Assembly: GCA_947595925.1 (NCBI GenBank)
Contig: CANQEV010000001.1
Span: 62,001-126,000 of the forward strand
Source: an uncultured Acetatifactor sp.
GTDB lineage: Bacteria > Bacillota > Clostridia > Lachnospirales > Lachnospiraceae
Reading direction: 5' to 3'
Length of the DNA stretch: 64,000 nucleotides
The notes under the pieces are model-generated. The model saw only the letters and a program-made list of their open reading frames with translations. It made no database searches and was not told where the DNA came from. Shown here piece by piece: positions 7,782 to 16,050 of the stretch (within the stretch, counting starts at the first letter, position 1; each line of letters opens with the position of its first letter). The position numbers were made by a program, and so were the translations under genes.

Positions 7782-9131
7782 ATGCTTTTTCGGGAGAGCG
7801 AGACTGTTGAACTGAAGGAAATCGTTGTAGACGAGATCAAAAAGGAAATCGTAGCGTTTGCGAACTGTGACGGCGGTAAACTGTATATAGGCGTGCGGGA
7901 CGACGGTACAGTGGCCGGGGTTGACGACGCCGACGGCGTATCTCTGCGGATCAGCAATATGGTCAGGGATGCGATCCGGCCGGATATAACGATGTTTCTG
8001 CATTACAGGACCATCGAGGAAGAGGGGAAGGAAATCGTCGAAGTGGAGATCCAGCGCGGAACGGACCGTCCGTATTATCTTGCAAAACAGGGGATGCGCC
8101 CGGAGGGCGTATATGTCCGGCAGGGGTATTCCACCGTCCCTGCCACGGACACGGCGATCCGCCGTATGATCAAGGAGACGGACGGAGACCGCTTTGAGGC
8201 CATGCGCTGCTTAAATCAGGATTTGACGTTCGAAGCTGTGGAAAAGGAATTTGCGATTCGAAAGATAGAATTTGGCCCTCAGCAGATGCGGACCCTGAAA
8301 CTGATCGACCGGGATAACCTTTACACGAATCTGGGGCAGCTTCTTTCCGACCAGTGCGTCCATACGATCAAGGCTGCCGTCTTTCAGGGGACGGATCAGA
8401 CGGTTTTCAAGGACCGTCGGGAGTTTACCGGATCGCTGATGCGGCAGATGAATGAAGCGTATGACTTTATCGATTTTCACAATCAAACCCGCGCGACTAT
8501 AGAAAAGCTGCTGCGGATAGACGTCCGGGACTACCCGGAGATCGCAGTCAGGGAGGCGCTTTTGAACCTGTTGGTCCACCGGGATTATTCTTTCAGCTCC
8601 AGCGCGCTTGTCAGTATCTATTCGGACCGGATCGAATTTGTGTCCATCGGTGGATTGGTGCCGGGGATCGACCGGGAAGATATTCTGGTAGGGATTTCCG
8701 TGTGCAGAAATCAGGAGCTTGCGAATGTATTTTACAGGCTGCACTTAATAGAAGCTTACGGCACCGGGATCAGCAAGATCATGAAGGCCTATGAAGGATC
8801 AGTGAAAAAGCCTGTGATCGAAACTACGAAAAACGCCTTTAAGATCATACTGCCGAACAGCAACGCAGAACAGGAGAGGAAACAGGAGCCGTATTTCCTG
8901 GCGGAACAGCCGGTAAATTATAAGGCAGGGCCCGGAAAGCCTTTTGGCAGGGAGGAAGAAAAGGTACTGGAGTATGTCCACGCTCACGGGGCTGTCACAA
9001 GAAGCGATGTGGTCGGACTGCTGGATGTGAGTATCTCCACCGCCGCCAGGGTGCTCAAAAGATTGGTGCAGAGCGGCCTGTTAGAGCAAAACGGAAGGGC
9101 AAGGAACACCTATTATACGATCAGATTTTAA
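7782..9131 (+). CDS. AlbA_2/Schlafen-type ATP-binding transcriptional regulator
   Basis: A 449-residue protein with three parts. Residues 5-125 form an AlbA_2 (divergent AAA-4/Schlafen-like) domain with the typical ESETVELKE start and GGKLYIGVRDDGTV. Residues ~245-350 form a GHKL-like ATPase lobe (ALLNLLVHRDYS, then IEFVSIGGL and EAYGTGISKI). Residues ~390-449 form a winged helix (VTRSDVVGLLDVSISTAARVLKRL). Proteins of this build are usually annotated as ATP-dependent helicase-like or transcriptional regulators; the real ligand is unknown. The gene has its own consensus promoter with repeated half-sites and stands alone, which suggests autoregulation. An ATP-binding role follows from the fold, not from experiment. 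Confidence 0.8.
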   Translation: MLFRESETVELKEIVVDEIKKEIVAFANCDGGKLYIGVRDDGTVAGVDDADGVSLRISNMVRDAIRPDITMFLHYRTIEEEGKEIVEVEIQRGTDRPYYLAKQGMRPEGVYVRQGYSTVPATDTAIRRMIKETDGDRFEAMRCLNQDLTFEAVEKEFAIRKIEFGPQQMRTLKLIDRDNLYTNLGQLLSDQCVHTIKAAVFQGTDQTVFKDRREFTGSLMRQMNEAYDFIDFHNQTRATIEKLLRIDVRDYPEIAVREALLNLLVHRDYSFSSSALVSIYSDRIEFVSIGGLVPGIDREDILVGISVCRNQELANVFYRLHLIEAYGTGISKIMKAYEGSVKKPVIETTKNAFKIILPNSNAEQERKQEPYFLAEQPVNYKAGPGKPFGREEEKVLEYVHAHGAVTRSDVVGLLDVSISTAARVLKRLVQSGLLEQNGRARNTYYTIRF

Positions 9132-9206
9132 AAATCCCCCTGCGTAAGGGCTTGCTCGTTACGCTGCGTAATGAAGTACTGTGAGGAGTGAAAGGAGGCG
9201 AAAGCT

Positions 9207-9938
9207 ATGCCGAAGTACACGACTGGAGAAATTGCGAAGCTCTGCGGCGTATCCGTCCGGACAGTGCAGTATTACGATACCCGCGGTATCCTGATGCCCA
9301 GTGAACTGACCGAAGGCGGCAGGCGGCTTTATTCGGAAGACGATCTCAGACGAATGAAGATCATCTGCTTTCTTCGCGACGCCGGTATCTCCATCAACAG
9401 CATAGGAGAGCTTTTGGCCGGTGAGAATCCCGGAAGCATCATCTCTGTCCTTTTGGACCAACAGGAACAGACGCTCGTCGGGGAGATCAGGGAGCGGCAG
9501 ACAAAGCTCGATCTGCTGGGCGGGATCAGGCGGGAACTGAAAAGCGTGGAAAATTTCTCCGTCGAATCCATCGGTGACATAGCATATGCAATGGAGAATA
9601 AAAAGGAAATGAGACGCCTGCATGGTATTTTGCTGCTCACGGGAATTCCCATCAATATTTTTCAATGGGTATCGATCATCCTCTGGATTGTTGCGGGGAT
9701 CTGGCAGCCCTTTGTCCTCTATGTCCTGCTGGCCATTCCCTATGGGGTCTGGGTAACAAGGTACTACTATGCAAGGACCGTCTACATCTGTCCACAGTGT
9801 CATGGGGTATTTAAGCCCAATTTCAAAGAGTTCTTTTGGTCAAGGCATACCCCGACCTTAAGGAAGCTTACCTGTACCTGCTGCGGCCAGAAGGGCTTTT
9901 GCGTGGAGACATATGGAATGGAGGCCCAAAATGGATAA
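9207..9938 (+). CDS. Membrane-anchored MerR-family regulator with C-terminal zinc ribbon
   Basis: Residues 1-72 are a MerR DNA-binding domain (TTGEIAKLCGVSVRTVQYYDTRGIL, GGRRLYSEDDLRRM). A coiled coil (about 85-115) follows, where dimerisation is expected. Unusually, two hydrophobic helices (about 136-175) come next, then a Cys-rich tail with CPQC and CTCC plus a later Cys, which could form a zinc ribbon. MerR proteins twist long-spacer promoters when they sense a ligand. Here the sensor part would be in or at the membrane. AAAGGAGG precedes the ATG. The stop overlaps the next small gene by 8 bases, and an ABC transporter follows, so I infer that it controls this operon in response to a membrane-active compound. 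Confidence 0.8.
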   Translation: MPKYTTGEIAKLCGVSVRTVQYYDTRGILMPSELTEGGRRLYSEDDLRRMKIICFLRDAGISINSIGELLAGENPGSIISVLLDQQEQTLVGEIRERQTKLDLLGGIRRELKSVENFSVESIGDIAYAMENKKEMRRLHGILLLTGIPINIFQWVSIILWIVAGIWQPFVLYVLLAIPYGVWVTRYYYARTVYICPQCHGVFKPNFKEFFWSRHTPTLRKLTCTCCGQKGFCVETYGMEAQNG

Positions 9939-10134
9939 GATCAGAGAACTGCTTCCCTTTATCATACCGCTGGCAATCGCTGAATTTGCCCTTCTGGGCT
10001 ATACGCTGCACCACATTCTGACTCACAAGAATTATAAGAGGGGGAATCGCACTTTATGGCTCGTTGTGGTGATCGTCGGCATGGAGTTTATCGGGCCGGT
10101 TTTATACTTCCTGCTTGGAAAAGAGGATGTCTGA
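9931..10134 (+). CDS. Small PLDc_N-type membrane protein
   Basis: 67 residues with two transmembrane helices (about 5-27 and 38-60) separated by a short basic loop. The pattern (LLPFIIPLAIAEFALLGYTLHHIL, then TLWLVVVIVGMEFIGPVLYFLLGKED) matches the phospholipase D N-terminal-like (PLDc_N) small membrane proteins often found beside ABC transporters in Firmicutes. The ATG at 9931 is preferred over the track start at 9913 because TGGAGG sits six bases upstream and it gives a clean hydrophobic start. It overlaps the MerR gene and ends one base before the ATPase gene start. Its role is unknown; a transporter accessory function is an inference from position. Confidence 0.65.
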   Translation: MDKIRELLPFIIPLAIAEFALLGYTLHHILTHKNYKRGNRTLWLVVVIVGMEFIGPVLYFLLGKEDV

Positions 10135-10135
10135 C

Positions 10136-11032
10136 ATGGAAGTGCTGAAGATACATAATCTGGAAAAGCGCTTTGGCGGGAAAGAAGTGCTCTGCGGACT
10201 GGACCTGTCCGTGCCGGAGCACAGCATATTTGGCTTTATCGGCAGGAACGGCGCAGGGAAAACCACCACAATGAAGGCGGTTCTTGGACTGCTGAAACCG
10301 GATGGCGGGCAGATCTATGTCATGAACGAAAAGGTGCGCTTCGGTCAGACCCCCACAAACCGGTATATCGGTTATCTGCCCGATGTGCCGGAATTTTATT
10401 CCTATATGACGCCGTTGGAATACCTGCATTTCTGCGGGAAGATAAGCGGGATGGATCGATCCGATACTGCGCTTAGAAGCAAAGAGCTGCTGGAGCTGGT
10501 CGGTCTTGGGCAGGAGAGCTGCCGCATAAAGGGCTTTTCCCGGGGCATGAAACAACGCCTGGGAATAGCACAGGCGCTGCTGAACCGTCCGAAGCTTTTG
10601 ATCTGTGACGAGCCAACGTCGGCGCTTGATCCTGCCGGCCGCAAGGAAATCCTGGATATACTCCTCGCGGCAAAGGAACAGATTACGATACTTTTTTCCA
10701 CGCATATTCTTTCCGACGTGGAGCGCATCTGTACGGAAGCGGCGTTTCTGAAAGAGGGGAGGGTCGCCGTGCAGGGGACCATCGCAGAGCTGAAAAATAT
10801 GCGGCGGTCTGACGAATTTGTCATTGAAACGGCAAAAAAAGAAGCTGCCGACGGACTTGTAAAAATGTTTGGCGATCTCAGGGCCGACGAGTGCAATCCT
10901 CTTACTTTGCATGGCAGTGAAGAGCACTTCTTTGCCGTCATGAGATATGCCGCGGAAAACAGAATCCCGGTGCAGCGGATCGAGCGGATAGAGCCGACGC
11001 TGGAATCGCTTTTCCTGGAGGTGACAAAATGA
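10136..11032 (+). CDS. ABC transporter ATP-binding protein (BcrA-like)
   Basis: 298 residues: Walker A GRNGAGKTTT (about residue 37), Q-loop region YLPDVPEFYSYMTP, signature FSRGMKQRLGIAQALL (with SRGMK in place of the textbook LSGGQ, as is usual in this subfamily), Walker B LLICDEPTSALDP, and the switch-loop His in FSTHIL. The C-terminal ~80 residues are the extension typical of bacitracin/lantibiotic-type exporter ATPases. The start at 10136 is chosen because it lies one base past the previous stop with AGAGGA nine bases upstream. The permease overlaps it by four bases. Its substrate is not evident; the operon context suggests export of, or resistance to, a membrane-active compound. Confidence 0.9.
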   Translation: MEVLKIHNLEKRFGGKEVLCGLDLSVPEHSIFGFIGRNGAGKTTTMKAVLGLLKPDGGQIYVMNEKVRFGQTPTNRYIGYLPDVPEFYSYMTPLEYLHFCGKISGMDRSDTALRSKELLELVGLGQESCRIKGFSRGMKQRLGIAQALLNRPKLLICDEPTSALDPAGRKEILDILLAAKEQITILFSTHILSDVERICTEAAFLKEGRVAVQGTIAELKNMRRSDEFVIETAKKEAADGLVKMFGDLRADECNPLTLHGSEEHFFAVMRYAAENRIPVQRIERIEPTLESLFLEVTK

Positions 11033-11799
11033 AGGCGCTGTTTGCTTTTTTGCAAAAGGAATGTCTGGAGATCGCCCGGACAGGTAAACTCATTATTCTC
11101 ATACTGCTGTTTGTGCTGTTCGGCATCATGAATCCTGCGGTGGCAAAACTGACACCGTGGATGCTGGAAATGCTCTCGGAACAACTGGCGGAAAGCGGAT
11201 TCGCCGTCCTGGATGTTACGGTGGATGCCATGACTTCTTGGACACAATTTTATAAGAACATCCCCCTGGCCCTGATCGCTTATGTGCTGATCTTCAGCGA
11301 CAGTTTTACCGGGGAATACCGATCCGGGACTTTACTGCTTGCGCTGACAAAGGGGCTGCCCGGATACAAAGTCGTACTGGCAAAGACGATGATGCTTTTA
11401 TCCCTCTGGACACTGGGCTACGGACTCTGCTTTGCCATTACCTGGGGATACAACGCTTACTTCTGGGACAACGGCATCGCGGCGCATCTGCTGCAGTCGG
11501 CAGTCCTGTGGTGGCTGTTCGGCGTGTGGGTGATATGCCTGCTGGTACTTTTTTCGGCGCTGATGCAAAATAACACGGGCGTTGTCCTGAGTACCGGCGG
11601 GGCCGTGCTGCTCCTGTATGGATTGAGCGCCATACCAAAGGTCAAAGCCTATCTGCCGGTGCTGCTGATGAACAGCGGTTCCCTGCTGTCCGGCACCGCA
11701 GAACCGGACGCATATGGAAAGGCGGTCCTGGCCGCCGTGGCTTCCGTCGTGGGATCCGTGACTGCCGGCATTTTGATCATGAATAAAAAACAGATGTAG
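11029..11799 (+). CDS. ABC-2 type transporter permease
   Basis: 256 residues with about six transmembrane helices and a large first extracellular loop (residues ~45-80). The motif region FSDSFTGEYRSGTLLLALTKGL is the usual ABC-2 cytoplasmic coupling segment. It starts inside the ATPase gene (ATGA overlap), so the two are translationally coupled and should form a homodimeric or heterotetrameric exporter. It ends just before a GC-rich terminator, which closes the four-gene operon. Confidence 0.9.
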   Translation: MKALFAFLQKECLEIARTGKLIILILLFVLFGIMNPAVAKLTPWMLEMLSEQLAESGFAVLDVTVDAMTSWTQFYKNIPLALIAYVLIFSDSFTGEYRSGTLLLALTKGLPGYKVVLAKTMMLLSLWTLGYGLCFAITWGYNAYFWDNGIAAHLLQSAVLWWLFGVWVICLLVLFSALMQNNTGVVLSTGGAVLLLYGLSAIPKVKAYLPVLLMNSGSLLSGTAEPDAYGKAVLAAVASVVGSVTAGILIMNKKQM

Positions 11800-11809
11800 C
11801 TGAGATGGA

Positions 11810-11836
11810 CGCGCCCCCGGCAGGGGGGCGTTTTTT
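11810..11836 (+). terminator. Intrinsic terminator of the MerR-ABC operon
   Basis: CGCCCCC pairs with GGGGGCG around a short loop, followed by TTTTTT. Confidence 0.85.
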
Positions 11837-11895
11837 GTTGGCTTTTCATAGAAAGAGGGACATATTAACATTTTGAACTCGCTGAACGGAACTAT

Positions 11896-11924
11896 TGACT
11901 TTTCGCGGAAAAAGTATGATAATG
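11896..11924 (+). promoter_or_regulatory. Promoter of ilvE
   Basis: TTGACT (11896-11901) and GATAAT (11919-11924) are 17 bases apart. The transcript would have a ~55-base leader with no T-box or visible attenuator. Confidence 0.65.
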
Positions 11925-11986
11925 AATAACAAAAATGAGCGTGTATCGCCCGATATTTTCAGAAAAAGCGAAAAGAGGTAGATCAC

Positions 11987-13012
11987 ATGGAGAAGAAAAA
12001 TATCGATTGGGGCAACCTGGGGTTTGGATACATTCAGACGGATTACCGCTATGTGTCCAATTACAAGGACGGCGCGTGGGACGACGGAGCGATCGTCACC
12101 GACGCCAACATCGTGCTGAACGAGTGCGCGGGCGTTCTGCAGTACGCGCAGACCGTATTCGAGGGCCTGAAGGCTTACAGCACGGACGGCGGACATATCG
12201 TGACCTTCCGCCCGGATCTGAACGCGGCGCGGCTGGAGGCTTCCGCGAAGAGGCTGGAGATGCCCGTGTTCCCTCAGGATCGTTTTATCGACGCGGTGGA
12301 GAAGGTCGTTGCGGCAAATGAGGCCTTCGTTCCCCCTTACGGCAGCGGGGCGACCCTGTATATCCGCCCTTATATGTTCGGCAGCAATTCTGTGATCGGC
12401 GTAAAGCCTGCGGATGAATATCAGTTCCGCATCTTCTGTACGCCGGTGGGTCCTTACTTCAAGGGCGGCGTGAAGCCCCTTACCATCCGCGTCAGCGATT
12501 TCGACCGGGCGGCTCCTCACGGCACCGGCCATATCAAGGCGGGGCTGAACTATGCCATGAGCCTTCATGCCATCGTGAGCGCCCATGAAGAGGGCTATGA
12601 CGAAAATATGTATCTGGATCCCGCGACCCGCACGAAAGTGGAGGAGACCGGCGGCGCGAACTTCCTGTTTGTGACGAAGGACGGCAAGATCGTGACGCCG
12701 AAGTCCGACAGCATCCTGCCCTCCATCACCCGCCGTTCGCTGGTACATGTGGCGAAAGAATACCTGGGTCTTGAGGTGGAGGAGAGAGAGGTCTTCCTCT
12801 CCGAGGTTCCGGATATGGCGGAGTGCGGTCTTTGCGGCACTGCGGCGGTCATCTCCCCCGTTGGAAAGATCGTGGATCACGGCAAGGAGATCTGCCTGCC
12901 CAGCGGCATGACCGAGATGGGGCCTGTCACCAAGAAGCTTTACGACACCCTGACCGGTATCCAGATGGGCCGGATCGATGCTCCCGAGGGCTGGATCCAT
13001 GTGATCAAATAA
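11987..13012 (+). CDS. ilvE: Branched-chain amino acid aminotransferase
   Basis: A 341-residue fold-type IV PLP aminotransferase of the longer BCAT class. Landmarks are QTVFEGLKAY near residue 60, the phosphate-binding and substrate region IRPYMFG, the PLP lysine in GHIKAGLNYA (about residue 185), EETGGANFLFV, and the C-terminal CGTAAVISPV loop. It interconverts leucine, isoleucine and valine with their 2-oxo acids using 2-oxoglutarate/glutamate. AGAGGT precedes the ATG. It stands alone with its own promoter, and there are no ilv neighbours in the window. Confidence 0.93.
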   Translation: MEKKNIDWGNLGFGYIQTDYRYVSNYKDGAWDDGAIVTDANIVLNECAGVLQYAQTVFEGLKAYSTDGGHIVTFRPDLNAARLEASAKRLEMPVFPQDRFIDAVEKVVAANEAFVPPYGSGATLYIRPYMFGSNSVIGVKPADEYQFRIFCTPVGPYFKGGVKPLTIRVSDFDRAAPHGTGHIKAGLNYAMSLHAIVSAHEEGYDENMYLDPATRTKVEETGGANFLFVTKDGKIVTPKSDSILPSITRRSLVHVAKEYLGLEVEEREVFLSEVPDMAECGLCGTAAVISPVGKIVDHGKEICLPSGMTEMGPVTKKLYDTLTGIQMGRIDAPEGWIHVIK

Positions 13013-13090
13013 AGAATTGTCTGAGTAATATTACAAGAAAAAGAACTGTGAAGCGGCGTGGGACCTGGCGCGCCGCTTTCCAGGCAGAGG

Positions 13091-13127
13091 GCGCGGGCTG
13101 AGCGGTTGCATTTCAGCTCGCGCTTTT
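13091..13127 (+). terminator. Terminator between ilvE and the GH43 gene
   Basis: GCGCGGGCTGA pairs with TCAGCTCGCGC (one G-T pair) around an 11-base loop and is followed by TTTTC. A second GC-rich hairpin without a T-run (AGCGGCG / CGCCGCT, 13052-13077) precedes it. Confidence 0.75.
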
Positions 13128-13136
13128 CTAAAATGT

Positions 13137-13165
13137 TTGCCTTTCCGCGCTTTTTGCGATACAAT
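13137..13165 (+). promoter_or_regulatory. Promoter of the GH43 gene
   Basis: TTGCCT (13137-13142) and TACAAT (13160-13165) are 17 bases apart. The leader to the ATG at 13304 is about 130 bases. Confidence 0.6.
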
Positions 13166-13303
13166 AAGACCGTGAACAGGCAGCAGGCCGTTTAGCCCCG
13201 GAAAGACGGTTTTTTGACCGGAAAAAGGCAGGCGGCGGAACAAACGTCCGGCGGACAGCATGTCTTTTTCAGGCAGCGCGCCGGAATGGAAGGGAGAAAA
13301 AAT

Positions 13304-14638
13304 ATGGCGAATCCGATCTTACCGCTTTGGGAGTGCATACCGGACGGGGAACCCCGTCAGTTCGGGGACAGAGTGTACCTTTACGGTTCCCATGACAGAT
13401 ACGGCTATCACGATTTTTGCGACTATAAATTGAAAGTGTGGAGCGCCTCCGTGGACGATCTGGAGCACTGGACCTGCCACGGGCACTGTTTTCACACGGC
13501 GCCGGATACGGATCATCCTTCCAGCGTGCCCCACACGGACCATCCGCTCTATGCGCCGGATGTCGTGGAGAAAGACGGGAAATACTATCTCTACACTTAT
13601 ATTGTGGGGGCAAAGGGCTGTGTCAGCGTGAGCGATAAGCCGGAGGGACCCTTTACGTTTCTCTCCACTTACGACTATGCCCCTGAGGATGCCGGGGACG
13701 ACGGCATTTACAATGATCCCGGCGTATTGGTGGACGACGACGGACGGGTCTATGTCTATTACGGTTTCACATATTCCCACATGAATGAGCTGGATCCGAA
13801 GACCATGTACGGTGTGATCCCGGGGAGCCTGAAGAGCCATGTGATCGACGACCGGGAAGAAATTCCGGAGGAGAGGCGGTTTTTTGAGGCCAGCTCTCCG
13901 AGGAAGATTGGGGACACTTATTACCTGATCTATTCCCCCAGGAAGGGCAGCCGCCTGGCGTACGCCACGTCGGATTCTCCCACGGGCCCTTTCACTTACC
14001 GGGGCTATATCATCGACAACGGCGTGGACTACCCTGCGGGGAACGATCACGGTTCCCTTTGCAAGATAAAGGACCAGTGGTATATCTTTTATCACCGGAT
14101 GACCAATAATTCCATTACCTCCCGCCGGGCCTGCGTGGAGAAAGTACAGATCCTGCCGGACGGCAGCATCCCGCCTGTGGAGATGACCTCCCTGGGATTT
14201 TCAGAGTATCTGTCGCCCTATGAACCCGTGAAGGCGGAGCTGGCATGTGTACTAAAGGGCGGCTGCTTTGTCACGGAGAAGGATCTGTTCACCAGGGTCG
14301 TGACCCGGATCACGGACGGCTGCGTCCTGGGCTACAAGTATTTTGAGTTCGGCGAGGACGACGCTACGAAGACCATGGAGCTGGCGGTGAAGGTCCGCGG
14401 CATGGGCTGCACCGGACGGCTGCACGTCCTTTTGGACGACCCGGAGAAGGGACGGGAGATCGGGACGGTGGAGATCGGCCTGGGAGACGGCGTCTGCCGG
14501 GGGAGAGTGTCCAATGTCACGGGAAGACACGCCCTGTATTTCCGGGCGGAGCTGGGCGTGGAGCCGGATAACTGGATGCGCGGCTTTTTTGAGGGCAGGG
14601 TGATCTGCGAGATGGAGGAGTTTGTGTTCCTGAAGTGA
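13304..14638 (+). CDS. Glycoside hydrolase family 43 (arabinosidase/xylosidase-type)
   Basis: 444 residues. The N-terminal ~310 residues are a five-bladed beta-propeller of GH43 type: LYGSHD near the start, KVWSASVDDLEHWT, YAPDVVEKDGKYYLY, NDPGVLVDDDGRVYVYYG, FFEASSPRKIGDTYYLIYS (candidate general-acid Glu) and GNDHGSLCKIKDQWYIFYHR. The remaining ~130 residues look like a beta-sandwich, possibly carbohydrate-binding. The family cleaves alpha-L-arabinofuranosyl or beta-xylosyl links in plant polysaccharide. There is no signal peptide, so the substrate is probably an imported oligosaccharide. The start at 13304 is used because AAGGGAG lies eight bases upstream and the family normally begins just before NPILP; the track start at 13214 adds 30 unrelated residues. 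Confidence 0.88.
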   Translation: MANPILPLWECIPDGEPRQFGDRVYLYGSHDRYGYHDFCDYKLKVWSASVDDLEHWTCHGHCFHTAPDTDHPSSVPHTDHPLYAPDVVEKDGKYYLYTYIVGAKGCVSVSDKPEGPFTFLSTYDYAPEDAGDDGIYNDPGVLVDDDGRVYVYYGFTYSHMNELDPKTMYGVIPGSLKSHVIDDREEIPEERRFFEASSPRKIGDTYYLIYSPRKGSRLAYATSDSPTGPFTYRGYIIDNGVDYPAGNDHGSLCKIKDQWYIFYHRMTNNSITSRRACVEKVQILPDGSIPPVEMTSLGFSEYLSPYEPVKAELACVLKGGCFVTEKDLFTRVVTRITDGCVLGYKYFEFGEDDATKTMELAVKVRGMGCTGRLHVLLDDPEKGREIGTVEIGLGDGVCRGRVSNVTGRHALYFRAELGVEPDNWMRGFFEGRVICEMEEFVFLK

Positions 14639-14711
14639 GAAAACGCCGCGCTTATGCGCTTTGCGGCACTTTGAAGGAAAAGGAATTAAGGAAAAGGGAT
14701 TGAGGAAGATA

Positions 14712-15839
14712 ATGACCGGCTGGATCGGGTCCGCGGGAAGCGGGTGGAGGAAAAACAAAAAAAACAGAGGGACAACAGGCCTCCTGGACAGGTTCCTGAC
14801 ATGGTTTCTGGCGGTTTCTTGTGCGCTGAGCCTCTCCGTGCTCTGCGGCTGCGGGGACGGGGAGGGTTCCAGGGTGGTGTTTACCGCCGGCCTGGAAAAA
14901 GACGAGGTGTTTCGAATCGGAGACGAGATCTGCCGGACGCCGGAGATGATGGTTTATCTCACAACCACACAGGAACAGTACGAGAGCGTGTACGGCGAAA
15001 AAATCTGGAACACCGCTCTGGACGGCGTGACCCTGGAGGAGAGCGTGAAGGAGATCGTGCTGGAAAAGGTGGCCCAGATCAAAACCATGAATCTTCTCGG
15101 CAGGGAGCGGGGCCTGGAGCTGGACGATACGGATAAGGTCCGGGCGAAAGCGGCGGCGAAGGAATATATGGCGGGACTCACCGAAGCGCAGGCGGAAAGC
15201 CTGGGCATCACGGAGGAGATGACAGCGGAGCTGTATGAGGAATACGCCATGGCCAATCAGGTGTATCAGGACGTCATACAGGACTTGAATCCGGAGATCA
15301 GCGACGACGAGGCCAGGATCATCACCGTGCAGCACATTCTGATCCGCACTTACAGCAGGGATCCGGATGGAAACCGCGTGGAATTTCTGACTGCGGAGAA
15401 GCAGGCGGCTTACGAGGAGGCCAGCGACGTCCGCGACCAGGCGGTGGCGGGGGAAAAGACTTTTGAGGAACTGGCGTCCCGTTACAGCCAGGACAGCACG
15501 TTGACCTATTCCTTTGGAAAGGGAGAGATGGATCCCGCCTTTGAGGAGGCGGCGTTCCGGCTTGAGACGGACGAGATCAGCCCGGTGGTGGAGAGCGACA
15601 GCGGCTACCACATCATCAAGTGTATCAGTTCCCAGAACCCGGAGGAGACCGCCGCGAATAAGATTAAGCTTCTGGAGGAAAGAAAGAACGAGGTTTTCGG
15701 GGAAGAGTATGAAGCCTTTTTAAAAAGCCAGGCTAGAAAGCTGAACCAAGAGGCCTGGGACGGGATCGGACTGGTTTTGGACGGCACGGCGCCGGATGTG
15801 GATTTTTTTGAAATTTACGAAAAACATTTTGGACAGTGA
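14712..15839 (+). CDS. PrsA-like foldase lipoprotein (parvulin-type PPIase)
   Basis: 375 residues. The N-terminus has a basic stretch, a hydrophobic helix and a lipobox-like LCGC (about residue 51), so a lipid-anchored extracytoplasmic protein is expected. A SurA/PrsA-type helical N-domain follows (residues ~75-195), then a parvulin domain (about 205-320) with VQHILI, TFEELASRYSQD, FGKGEMDPAFEEAAF and SGYHIIKCI. Such proteins fold secreted proteins at the membrane-wall interface. The start at 14712 has GAGGA five bases upstream; the track start at 14661 has no RBS. It has 75 bases of spacing after the GH43 gene and no terminator, so it may be in the same transcript. Confidence 0.85.
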   Translation: MTGWIGSAGSGWRKNKKNRGTTGLLDRFLTWFLAVSCALSLSVLCGCGDGEGSRVVFTAGLEKDEVFRIGDEICRTPEMMVYLTTTQEQYESVYGEKIWNTALDGVTLEESVKEIVLEKVAQIKTMNLLGRERGLELDDTDKVRAKAAAKEYMAGLTEAQAESLGITEEMTAELYEEYAMANQVYQDVIQDLNPEISDDEARIITVQHILIRTYSRDPDGNRVEFLTAEKQAAYEEASDVRDQAVAGEKTFEELASRYSQDSTLTYSFGKGEMDPAFEEAAFRLETDEISPVVESDSGYHIIKCISSQNPEETAANKIKLLEERKNEVFGEEYEAFLKSQARKLNQEAWDGIGLVLDGTAPDVDFFEIYEKHFGQ

Positions 15840-15907
15840 CAAAGAAACGATTGCAGGAATCCCATACGGCGATTTTATAATTTTTTTAGAAATACTTTAT
15901 AGAATTA

Positions 15908-15934
15908 TTAGCGCTCACTTTGAATGAGTGCTAA
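15908..15934 (+). promoter_or_regulatory. CIRCE operator (HrcA box)
   Basis: TTAGCGCTC - nine bases - GAGTGCTAA matches the CIRCE consensus (TTAGCACTC-N9-GAGTGCTAA) at 17 of 18 positions with the exact spacing. HrcA binding here would place the downstream htpG in the heat-shock regulon. Confidence 0.93.
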
Positions 15935-15941
15935 TTTTCTC

Positions 15942-15970
15942 TTGACTTTTTTTCTTATTGGGACTAAACT
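15942..15970 (+). promoter_or_regulatory. Candidate htpG promoter
   Basis: TTGACT (15942-15947) and TAAACT (15965-15970) are 17 bases apart, directly downstream of CIRCE. An alternative promoter (TTGCAG, 19 bases, TATAAT at 15876) lies upstream of CIRCE. Either would be controlled by HrcA. Confidence 0.55.
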
Positions 15971-16050
15971 CTGAATATGAGGTTTTCAGAGGGGCGGTCC
16001 GATCCGTGACAGACGCGCCCGATAGAAGAAAGAAAAGAGGTTATGTAAAA

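Noticed and set aside
11846-13000. 384-aa minus-strand ORF opposite ilvE
   Set aside because: Antisense shadow of ilvE with no domain and no RBS; it spans the ilvE promoter.
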